Positions 6,291-12,416 of a stretch of 20,317 bases of DNA are shown piece after piece. Numbering within the stretch: position 1 is the stretch's first letter; each line of letters opens with the position of its first letter. Below the pieces are notes generated by a model. It saw only the letters and a program-made list of their open reading frames with translations. It had not been told where the DNA came from and ran no database searches. Made by a program: the position numbers and the translations under genes. This DNA comes from a virus: positions 1 to 20,317 of the IMG/VR virus record IMGVR_UViG_3300035661_000377; one strand, written 5' to 3'.

Positions 6291-6356
6291 TTGTAAAACA
6301 CGACAAGTGCATAGCCTTTTCACGGACGTGAGGCTGGGGAGCGGAGATCACCCGCG

Positions 6357-6749
6357 ATGCTCAGCTTTTCCCAGTCCACCGGAATTGTGAGCCTGAACGG
6401 CAAGCAGATCGCCCGCGGCTTCGCTGGCAATGATTCCCGTCCAGGGGTGAACCCCGACCACGTCCACGGCTACTGCAATCCGGACATGCAGGCGCGGCAC
6501 AACATCGGCCCGCTGCCCCAGGGCCTCTACCACATCGAGCGGTGGGAGGACCAGCACCCGGGCCTCGGGCCCATTGTCGCCATCCTGGCGCAGGTTTCAG
6601 GCGAAAGCTATGGCCGCTCCGGATTCCGCATCCACGGCGCCAGTTCCAACGATCCCCTCAACAGCAGCGAAGGCTGCATCGTGCTGCCGCGCGACGCCCG
6701 CCTGGCGCTGCGCGCTTCCGGCGAGACCCAGATCCAGGTGACCGGATGA
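6357..6749 (+). CDS. L,D-transpeptidase-fold (Tlde1/DUF2778-like) cell-wall enzyme, putative lysis enzyme
   Basis: A 130-residue protein. The middle shows IGPLPQGLYHIERW (residues about 50-63), then FRIHGASSNDPLNSSEGCIV (92-111) and LP. The H-x(n)-S-x-G-C pattern is the catalytic His/Ser-Gly-Cys signature of the YkuD/Tlde1 (DUF2778) fold, with predicted His95 and Cys109. Enzymes of this fold act on the tetrapeptide stems of peptidoglycan as L,D-transpeptidases or L,D-carboxypeptidases. The next three genes encode membrane proteins typical of lysis, so the probable role is wall degradation at lysis, replacing a lysozyme. No signal peptide is visible, so export would depend on a holin. Confidence 0.7.
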   Translation: MLSFSQSTGIVSLNGKQIARGFAGNDSRPGVNPDHVHGYCNPDMQARHNIGPLPQGLYHIERWEDQHPGLGPIVAILAQVSGESYGRSGFRIHGASSNDPLNSSEGCIVLPRDARLALRASGETQIQVTG

Positions 6750-7036
6750 GCGACTCGTGTGCCGCCTCTGCCGCCCTGACGCCTTCGACCCCGAAGACTA
6801 CGATTGCTGGCCACCTCCTGAACCTGTTCACGGGCCGGGACAACCAGACCCTGGACCTGGGCCGGGTCAGCTGGGGAGTGAACACCCTGGCGCTGCTGGC
6901 CCTGGCCGGCTGGCATGAGTACCTGAACACCCGGGTGAGCCTGACCGAGTTGGGCACGGCCCTGGGCGCGGTCGTGCTGACCCATGGCGTAGCCCTCGGG
7001 CTCAAGGGCAAGACCGAACCGGGAGGCGCCCCATGA
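6746..7036 (+). CDS. Two-helix membrane protein, putative holin
   Basis: A 96-residue protein whose ATG overlaps the previous stop. Two hydrophobic segments are visible, WGVNTLALLALAGWHEYL (about 46-63) and LGTALGAVVLTHGVALGLK (about 71-90). A conserved-looking lead, DNQTLDLGRVSW, precedes the first, as in a phage membrane family commonly found beside lysis genes ('TLDxGRVLWxxGxLAFLxLxxY'). Size, two spans and position after the wall enzyme suggest a holin or holin partner, but the family's function is not established to my knowledge. Confidence 0.55.
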   Translation: MSDSCAASAALTPSTPKTTIAGHLLNLFTGRDNQTLDLGRVSWGVNTLALLALAGWHEYLNTRVSLTELGTALGAVVLTHGVALGLKGKTEPGGAP

Positions 7037-7620
7037 TGGCGAAGCTGAAGGCCTATTGGCCGTTCCTGGCCTTCACACTGCTGGTCCTGGTCTGGACCGG
7101 CTTCGCGGTGCGCAGCTGCTCCGCGCGGCACCAGGCGGCCCAGCAGGAGGCACAGGCCGACCAGCACCACGAGCAGGCCATCCAGCAGGCAGCCCAGGGA
7201 GGCGTCCATGACCAGGTCGCGCAGGCGCAGGCGGACAAAGCCACCCAGGATGCGCTCGCAGTGGCCCGACTTCGGGCGGAACTGGCCCGCCTCCGTGCCC
7301 GTCCTGTTCAACCTCCCCCAACTCCCGGAGCACCCGATCCTGTCGATGTGGCTCCCCCCCCTGATCCGGTTCTGGCGCAGGCTGACGCCCTGATCGCCGC
7401 GCAGGACCAGCAGATCCAGGACCAGGCCGCGGAGATCCACACCCTGACCCTGGCCCGGGATTCCTGGAAGGCGGCTTACGAGGACGAAGCCAAGGCTGCC
7501 GCCGCCCAGCGGATCGCCATGGAGGCCCAGGCCGCAGCCATCCGATCCAGCCGCTGGCAGGGGCGCATCGAGGGCTTCCTGGTGGGCGTGGGTGCCGGCT
7601 ACGTGGGAGGCAAGCTGTGA
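7033..7620 (+). CDS. Rz-like inner-membrane spanin
   Basis: A 195-residue protein with one N-terminal membrane segment (YWPFLAFTLLVLVWTGFAVR, residues about 8-27) and then a long Gln/Ala-rich coiled-coil periplasmic region. The coiled coil is broken by a proline-rich hinge (PVQPPPTPGAPDPVDVAPPP, about 92-111). A short glycine-rich hydrophobic tail closes it (GFLVGVGAGYVGGKL). A single span plus coiled coil at this place is the layout of i-spanins (Rz), which link inner and outer membranes at lysis. I searched the other frames by eye for a nested Rz1 lipoprotein and saw no lipobox, so the outer-membrane partner is unidentified. ATG 7033 or ATG 7036 could be the start. Confidence 0.55.
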   Translation: MMAKLKAYWPFLAFTLLVLVWTGFAVRSCSARHQAAQQEAQADQHHEQAIQQAAQGGVHDQVAQAQADKATQDALAVARLRAELARLRARPVQPPPTPGAPDPVDVAPPPDPVLAQADALIAAQDQQIQDQAAEIHTLTLARDSWKAAYEDEAKAAAAQRIAMEAQAAAIRSSRWQGRIEGFLVGVGAGYVGGKL

Positions 7621-7871
7621 CCCTGCACGAGCGGCTCGACACCCGATTCAATCTCCAGAACGCCCTCACCGCCCTGGCCCTGGCCGGTGGCCTTTTCGCG
7701 TGGGCCATGCGGATGGAAGCCCGCATGTCGGTGGTCGAGCAGGCCCAGCGCGTGCAGTGCGAGATCGACAAGCGCCAGGACATGGAGAAGGACCGCCTGC
7801 AGGACACCCTTCGGTCTGATCTCAAGGACATGAACGCCAAGCTAGATCGCCTCATCGAGCGGGGAAAGTGA
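7617..7871 (+). CDS. Single-span membrane protein with coiled coil, lysis region
   Basis: An 84-residue protein from a GTG overlapping the previous stop (GTGA). Residues about 13-31 are hydrophobic (NLQNALTALALAGGLFAWAM), followed by a charged coiled coil to the end (CEIDKRQDMEKDRLQDTLRS). It resembles small holin-associated phage proteins but has the span before the coiled coil, opposite to XhlA. It may assist the holin or spanin complex. Function is inferred from position only. Confidence 0.55.
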   Translation: MTLHERLDTRFNLQNALTALALAGGLFAWAMRMEARMSVVEQAQRVQCEIDKRQDMEKDRLQDTLRSDLKDMNAKLDRLIERGK

Positions 7872-10867
7872 TGGCCGCTCCCATGGCATCCCCGCCCAAC
7901 GGTGGCCTCTGGTCGTTCACCGTGGGCAGCGGCGTGCCTGCCGAGTGGTTCGGCCCAGGCACCCCGCTGCAGCCGGTGGCGCAGGACCAGGCCATAGGGC
8001 GCGGCTGGGACTTCCCGACCGGCTACAACATCCAGACCCGGCCGAAGCCCAATGAGGGGATCACCTTCCAGGAGCTCCGTAACTTGTCGGACGGTTACGA
8101 CCTGCTGCGCCTGGTCATCGAGACCCGCAAGGACCAGATCGAGAAGCTCAGCTGGTCGATCAAAAAGCGGGGCGAGAAGGTGGTCAAGAAGTCGGCGGCG
8201 CCGGACGCGAGGATCGCCAGGTTCACCGACTTCCTGGCCTACCCCGACCTCGAGCACCCCTTCGGCACCTGGATCCGGATGCTCAGCGAGGACGTGTTCG
8301 TGCTTGACGCGCCCGCGGTCTACAACCGGCGCACCCGGGGCGGCGAGCTCTACGCCCTGGAACTGATCGACGGCGCCACCATCAAGCGGGTGCTGGATCC
8401 GACCGGCCGCACGCCCCTCGAGGGCCCGGCCTACCAGCAGATCATCAAGGGCGTCGTGGCGTGCGAGTACACCCGCAACGAGCTGCTCTACATGCCCCGC
8501 AACCCCCGGACGCACCGGGCGTTCGGGTTCAGCCCGGTCGAGCAGGTCAGCACCACGGTCAACATCGCGCTGCGCCGCCAACTGCACCAGCTGAGCTACT
8601 ACACCGACGGCAACACCCCGAACCTTATTTTCGGCGTGCCCAAGGAGTGGAACCCCGACCACATCAAGAAGTTCCAGGAGTGGTGGGACAGCTTGATGTC
8701 CGGCAACAGCGCCATGCGGTCGAAGGCCCGGTTCGTCCCCGGCGACGTGAAGCCGATGGATACCAAGGAACACGCCCTCAAGGACGATTACGACGAATGG
8801 CTGGCGCGCATCGTCTGTTTCGCGTTCTCCATCCCGGCCACCGCCCTGGTCAAGGAAACCAACCGGGCCACAGCCCAGACCGTCCAGAAGGCGGCCCTGA
8901 GCGAGGGCCTGGCGCCCGTGATGATGTGGGTCAAGGCCCTGATGGACCGGATCCTCCGGGACTGCTTCGGCGCGCCGGATCTGGAGTTCGCCTGGAGCGA
9001 CGAGCAGAGCATCGAGCCCCTGGTGCAGGCGCAGATCGACGACCTGGACGTGAAGAACAGGATCCGGGACATCAACGAGTGCCGGGAGGCCCGTGGGATG
9101 GAAGCCCTCTCTCCGGAGGAACTGGAAGCCCGGAAGCCAGTGCCGCCGCCGTCCCCCTTTGGTGCTGGCGAAGACGCTCCTCCGAGCGGGAAACCCACGG
9201 CTGACAAGCCGCCCGTCCCCAGAGAAGAGAAGCCCGCGGCCACTGAGAAGCTGGCCAAGGCCGCCAAGGTCATGAAGCCCATCAACCGCGACCGGAAGAG
9301 CCTGCAGAAGTTGGAGGCCAAGCTCAAGAAGGTGACCGCTGCCTTTCTCAAGGAGCAGGTCCGCCCCATCGCCGAGGCCCTGGCCGCGGCCATGCCGCCC
9401 ACCGCGGAGAAGATGGCCAAGATGTCCGACGACGAGGCCAAGCAACTACTGGAGGCCTCGAACATCGACTGGCACGAGCTGGGCGACGACCTGGAACCCA
9501 TCCTGGCAGCCATCGCCCAGGACGGCGTAGCTCAGGGTCTGGCCCAGGTGGGCGCCACCACCACCGCCGACCTGCTGGATCAGGTCAACACACGCGCCGT
9601 GGCCTGGGCGGAGCAGCACTCTGCCGACCTGGTCACCAAGCTCGCCGCCACCACCAGGGACCGCCTCCGGGGCGACCTGGCCGCGGGCATCGAGCTGGGC
9701 ATGAGCGCCGCCGACATCGCCGATGTGATCGCTGCCGACTATGGGTTCAGCGAGGAACGCGCCGAGTTGATCGCCCGCACCGAGCGCGCCTTCGCCGACA
9801 TCAAGGGCAACCAGATGGCCTATGCCGCCTCGGGTGTGGTGGGTGGCCTGCAGTGGATCGTCGCCAACGAGGGCGACGACAAGGTCTGCGAGGACTGCGA
9901 ACAGAACGATGGCGCGGTGGTCCCGATGGACCCCGAGACCGGAGAGGCCACCGAGGCCTTCCCCAGCGGGGACACCGCCGCCCCGGCCCACCCCGACTGT
10001 GTGCTACCGGGCACGCTGGTAACGGCCGCTGGCGTCTCGAAGTACTTCGAACGACGGTTTGAAGGGGAGATCGTCCGTATTCTCATCCAGGGCCAGGACG
10101 CGCTCTCCGTCACACCAAATCACCCAATACTGACGCGGCGCGGCTGGGTTGCGGCGCGCGAAATCCAGGAGGGTGAGGACGTGTTCCTTGCTCCTGATCC
10201 AGCGGCCCTCGCCCGGGCCTGCAACCCAGACAACCACCACGTGGAATCCCGCATCGAGGAAATGGCGCGTGCGCTTCATGTGTCGGGCGGCGTGACGACC
10301 GTAAGCATGCCATCCACCACCGAAGACTTCCACGGCGATGGACTCCTCGACCAGGATGTCCGCGTTATATCGGCCGACTGCGGCTTGGCATCTGGCCCGG
10401 AGCCCGGCGGCGAGGAACAAATCCCGCAGAACCACCTCCTGATCACTGCCGATGATTTGGAGCGCTTCGCGCGTGGCGGCGACACGCTCACGGTGAATCT
10501 GGGACTGCCTCTTCCCACGGACAGCCTCATGGGCTTTGGCCGCCCTGGCGCTTCTGGCATCGGAGGTGGCGTGGGCAGCCTGAACCAAATTGGCGGCCCC
10601 TTTGCTGCGAACAGGCAGGCCAACCCTAACCCAGGCCTTTCGCAGGCTGCTGCTATGGCATCCGGCTGCGCGCGCCAGATCGACGCTGCTCTCGCCAGCC
10701 TCGTAACGCCGGTGAAGGTCCTGCAAATCGTCAAGGGAGAACCATTTGTGGGCCACGTTTTCAACCTCCAAACAGAGGGCGGGTGGTATCTCGCCAACTC
10801 CATCATAACCCACAACTGCCGTTGCGACCTATTACCAGTTCTTACAGACGAAGGAGAGGAGTCATGA
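7871..10867 (+). CDS. Portal protein fused to Mu F-like head protein, interrupted by an intein
   Basis: Residue numbers count from the GTG at 7868; ATG 7871 is preferred because GGGGAAA lies six bases upstream. Residues about 55-430 form a portal domain (LRNLSDGYDLLRLVIETRKD, then DKIEK-type helices and HRAFGFSPVEQV, and a C-terminal wing with IVCFAFSIPATAL). A Pro-rich linker follows (about 430-460), then helical sequence and a Mu F-like minor head domain (about 610-710; GFSEERAELIARTERAFADI, then DDKVCEDCEQNDG and HPD-C). The HP-x-CRC motif that ends this domain is split: an intein occupies residues 711-983, and C984-R-C resumes. Splicing would give a mature protein of about 725 residues. 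The portal forms the DNA gate of the head; the Mu F part is a head component near it. Portal-MuF fusions are known. The stop overlaps the next ATG. Confidence 0.9.
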   Translation: MAAPMASPPNGGLWSFTVGSGVPAEWFGPGTPLQPVAQDQAIGRGWDFPTGYNIQTRPKPNEGITFQELRNLSDGYDLLRLVIETRKDQIEKLSWSIKKRGEKVVKKSAAPDARIARFTDFLAYPDLEHPFGTWIRMLSEDVFVLDAPAVYNRRTRGGELYALELIDGATIKRVLDPTGRTPLEGPAYQQIIKGVVACEYTRNELLYMPRNPRTHRAFGFSPVEQVSTTVNIALRRQLHQLSYYTDGNTPNLIFGVPKEWNPDHIKKFQEWWDSLMSGNSAMRSKARFVPGDVKPMDTKEHALKDDYDEWLARIVCFAFSIPATALVKETNRATAQTVQKAALSEGLAPVMMWVKALMDRILRDCFGAPDLEFAWSDEQSIEPLVQAQIDDLDVKNRIRDINECREARGMEALSPEELEARKPVPPPSPFGAGEDAPPSGKPTADKPPVPREEKPAATEKLAKAAKVMKPINRDRKSLQKLEAKLKKVTAAFLKEQVRPIAEALAAAMPPTAEKMAKMSDDEAKQLLEASNIDWHELGDDLEPILAAIAQDGVAQGLAQVGATTTADLLDQVNTRAVAWAEQHSADLVTKLAATTRDRLRGDLAAGIELGMSAADIADVIAADYGFSEERAELIARTERAFADIKGNQMAYAASGVVGGLQWIVANEGDDKVCEDCEQNDGAVVPMDPETGEATEAFPSGDTAAPAHPDCVLPGTLVTAAGVSKYFERRFEGEIVRILIQGQDALSVTPNHPILTRRGWVAAREIQEGEDVFLAPDPAALARACNPDNHHVESRIEEMARALHVSGGVTTVSMPSTTEDFHGDGLLDQDVRVISADCGLASGPEPGGEEQIPQNHLLITADDLERFARGGDTLTVNLGLPLPTDSLMGFGRPGASGIGGGVGSLNQIGGPFAANRQANPNPGLSQAAAMASGCARQIDAALASLVTPVKVLQIVKGEPFVGHVFNLQTEGGWYLANSIITHNCRCDLLPVLTDEGEES
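10004..10756 (-). CDS. Antisense Vsr-like (EDxHD-type) homing endonuclease inside the intein
   Basis: A 250-residue protein on the minus strand, nested wholly within intein DNA. GTG at 10756-10754 is the likely start, with a perfect GGAGGT seven bases upstream (10764-10769); an upstream in-frame GTG at 10813 would add only shadow of the intein end. Residues 6-50 read as a helix-turn-helix (FSLDDLQDLHRRYEAGESSV, then DLARAAGCHSSSLRKAW), followed by a basic helical linker. Residues 105-215 form a Vsr-like nuclease core: RYNADILVEESIAVEVFGGG (129-148) with Asp133 and Glu143, WHAYGRH with His150 and His155, then FHVVVVWVAGPGEG and YWVIWCDGE. I recognise the 'AVEhFGG-x-WH-x-x-GRHAAR...hhhVWV...YWhI' pattern from stand-alone homing nucleases. 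Its TAG lies one codon after the intein's first Val. It uses the same triplets as the intein, read in reverse. Confidence 0.8.
   Translation of the reverse strand: MAHKWFSLDDLQDLHRRYEAGESSVDLARAAGCHSSSLRKAWVRVGLPVRSKGAANLVQAAHATSDARSARAAKAHEAVRGKRQSQIHRERVAATREALQIIGSDQEVVLRDLFLAAGLRARCQAAVGRYNADILVEESIAVEVFGGGWHAYGRHAARHMKRTRHFLDAGFHVVVVWVAGPGEGRWIRSKEHVLTLLDFARRNPAAPRQYWVIWCDGERVLALDENTDDLPFKPSFEVLRDASGRYQRAR
10764..10769 (-). promoter_or_regulatory. Shine-Dalgarno site of the antisense endonuclease
   Basis: On the minus strand GGAGGT stands seven bases before the GTG at 10756. The same bases on the plus strand (ACCTCC) lie in the Asn-Leu-Gln codons of intein block F. A TATGAT, resembling a -10 box, lies upstream on the minus strand at 10807-10802, but no good -35 box accompanies it. 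Confidence 0.65.
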
Positions 10868-11151
10868 CCATGAAACTGCTGCCCCCGAACTCCACCGGCA
10901 CCGACCAGATCACGGTCAACGGCCGGACCTACACCACCACCAACGGCACCGCGATCGACGTGCCCGACCATGACGCCGACGTGATGCGCGCCAACGGCTG
11001 GTATGCGCCGGCCCCGGGCGGCAGCGGCGCCACCGCCAGCCGTCCCACCAACGTGCCCCGGAACACCGTCTTCTTCGACTCGACGCTCTCGGCGTTGATC
11101 GTCTGGGACGGCAAGACCTGGCGCAACAAGACCACGGGAGCCGCCGTATGA
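10864..11151 (+). CDS. Small structural-region protein, unknown function
   Basis: A 95-residue protein. The ATG at 10864 overlaps the portal stop (ATGA) and is preceded by AAGGAGAGGAG, a strong ribosome site. The sequence is short-loop rich (NGRTYTTTNGTAIDVPDHDA, then MRANGWYAP) and ends VFFDSTLSALIVWDGKTWRN. The first half resembles small phage proteins with a 'G-x-x-Y-x-x-x-x-G-x-x-x-D-V-P-x-x-D-A' beta layout that bind or decorate structural complexes; the second half resembles a short trimeric beta motif. No firm family call. It lies between portal and protease genes. Confidence 0.65.
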   Translation: MTMKLLPPNSTGTDQITVNGRTYTTTNGTAIDVPDHDADVMRANGWYAPAPGGSGATASRPTNVPRNTVFFDSTLSALIVWDGKTWRNKTTGAAV

Positions 11152-12404
11152 AAACCAAAGCGCAGTTCTTCGTCGCCTTCGAGAAGGTCGAGAAGCAGGA
11201 CGACGGCACCATGCTGGTGTCCGGCGTGGCTTCCAGCGAGGCCGTGGATAGCGACGGCGAGACCATCACCGCCGAGGCCATGAAAGCCGCCCTGCCGGAC
11301 TACATGAAATTCGGGGCGATCCGTGAGATGCACCAGCCGATCGCCGCCGGCTCCGCCCTTAAGTGCGAGGTTGATGCCGAGGGCGTCACCCACCTCGAGG
11401 CCAAGATCGTCGACCCCACCACGGTCATGAAGATCGAGGAGGAGGTGCTCAAGGGGTTCAGCGTCGGCGGCAAGATCACCGGGCGGGACAAGCTGAACAA
11501 GACCATCATCACCGGGATCCGCCTGACCGAGATCAGCGTGGTGGACCGGCCGGCCAACCCGGAAGCGGTGTTCAAGCTGGCCAAGGTCGATGGCGCCGAC
11601 GAACCCACCCTGGGCGAGCTGCGCAAGGGCATGTGGACCGTCGAGAACTTCGCCGACCTGCTCGGGCGCATCGGCTACATGGCCCAGGACACCGCCTGGG
11701 AATCCGAGTACGAGGGCGACAACAGCCCGGTGCCGGCGGCCCTGCGGGACTGGCTGGCCCAGGGCGCCGAGATCTTCCAGGCCATGGCGGCCGAGGAGAT
11801 CCAGGAACTGCTGGCCACCCTGCCGGCGGCGCCGACCGTCGAGGTGATGGCCATGGCCGCGAAGTTGGCGAAGGGTGAGGTCACCATGGAGATTGGCGGA
11901 TCGGCCAACATCGCCGGCGTCCCCCTGGCCAAGGCAAAGTTCACCGCCACCACGAAGGCCACCCTCAACGCCATGCACAAGGTCGCCATGAACGCCGTGG
12001 GCGCCCTGGCCGACTGCTGGAAGGACGAGGAAGATACGGAGGACGCCGGCAAGGCCGCCCCCACCGGCGATGTCCAGAAGGTCGAAGGCACGCCGGCCGC
12101 CGAGGATCCCCTCGCCAAGATGGCCACCCTCGAAACCGACCTAGCCAAGGCCGCCGGCGACCTCGCCAAAGCTCAGCTCACCATCGACACCCTGACCGCG
12201 CGCGTGGCCGAACTGGAGGTCGAGCCAGCGCCGCCCAAGGGATTCATCAACTCCAACGTCACCGTCGGCAAGGCCGACGACCACGCCACCCCTGAGGCCG
12301 ATGCCGCCCTGCAGAAGCAGGCGGAGGAAATCGCTGCCGCTTCCACCCCCGAGGAGAAGGCCCGCCTCCTCATCAAGGCCATCCAGACCCAGGCCAAAGC
12401 CTAA
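11148..12404 (+). CDS. Prohead protease (XkdF/S78-like) fused to scaffold region
   Basis: A 418-residue protein with its ATG overlapping the previous stop. Residues about 5-145 match the XkdF-like prohead serine protease: LVSGVASSEAVDSDGETI, then IREMHQP with predicted catalytic His62, KGFSVGGKI with predicted Ser105, and LTEISVVDRPANPEAVF with an acidic residue. The remaining 270 residues include alanine-rich helices and a heptad coiled coil (LETDLAKAAGDLAKAQLTID, then TLTARVAELEVE), typical of a scaffold for capsid assembly. The enzyme would assemble inside the prohead, cleave itself and scaffold, and then leave. Between them lies an extra segment (about 150-300) with an MATA/KFTATTKATLNAMHK stretch of unknown role. 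Confidence 0.85.
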   Translation: MKTKAQFFVAFEKVEKQDDGTMLVSGVASSEAVDSDGETITAEAMKAALPDYMKFGAIREMHQPIAAGSALKCEVDAEGVTHLEAKIVDPTTVMKIEEEVLKGFSVGGKITGRDKLNKTIITGIRLTEISVVDRPANPEAVFKLAKVDGADEPTLGELRKGMWTVENFADLLGRIGYMAQDTAWESEYEGDNSPVPAALRDWLAQGAEIFQAMAAEEIQELLATLPAAPTVEVMAMAAKLAKGEVTMEIGGSANIAGVPLAKAKFTATTKATLNAMHKVAMNAVGALADCWKDEEDTEDAGKAAPTGDVQKVEGTPAAEDPLAKMATLETDLAKAAGDLAKAQLTIDTLTARVAELEVEPAPPKGFINSNVTVGKADDHATPEADAALQKQAEEIAAASTPEEKARLLIKAIQTQAKA

Positions 12405-12416
12405 GAGGAGACATCC

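Larger units (their letters stand above)
9998..10816 (+). mobile_element. Intein (273 residues) in the HP-x-CRC motif of the Mu F domain
   Basis: All splicing signatures are present in frame. Block A starts at Cys711 (CVLPGTLV), block B has T749-x-x-H752 (SVTPNHPILTRRGW), block F is GHVFNLQTEGGWYLAN, and block G ends THN with His982-Asn983 before Cys984. Removing residues 711-983 restores HPD-CRCDLLPV, the conserved end of Mu F domains. This supports a complete, likely active class 1 intein rather than a Hint toxin, and the +1 Cys argues against a BIL domain. The sense linker between blocks B and F (about 170 residues) has no LAGLIDADG or HNH motif. The homing nuclease is instead on the opposite strand (see 10004-10756). 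Confidence 0.9.

Noticed and set aside
7073-9445. A 790-codon open frame on the minus strand opposite the lysis and portal genes
   Set aside because: It is in the same reverse-complement phase as the intein nuclease and is open only because TTA, CTA and TCA codons are rare in the sense genes. Its composition (Leu, Gly, Arg, His, Asp-rich) shows no domain. It is a useful control showing that openness alone does not prove an antisense gene.
9998-10816. Reading the Hint-like segment as a toxin or BIL domain
   Set aside because: The intact HN end, Cys at +1 and restored HP-x-CRC extein motif favour a true intein; no toxin domain follows.
10276-10971. A second minus-strand frame overlapping the intein end
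   Set aside because: It is in a different phase from the nuclease frame, has no ribosome site or motif, and continues through the unrelated small gene at 10864.
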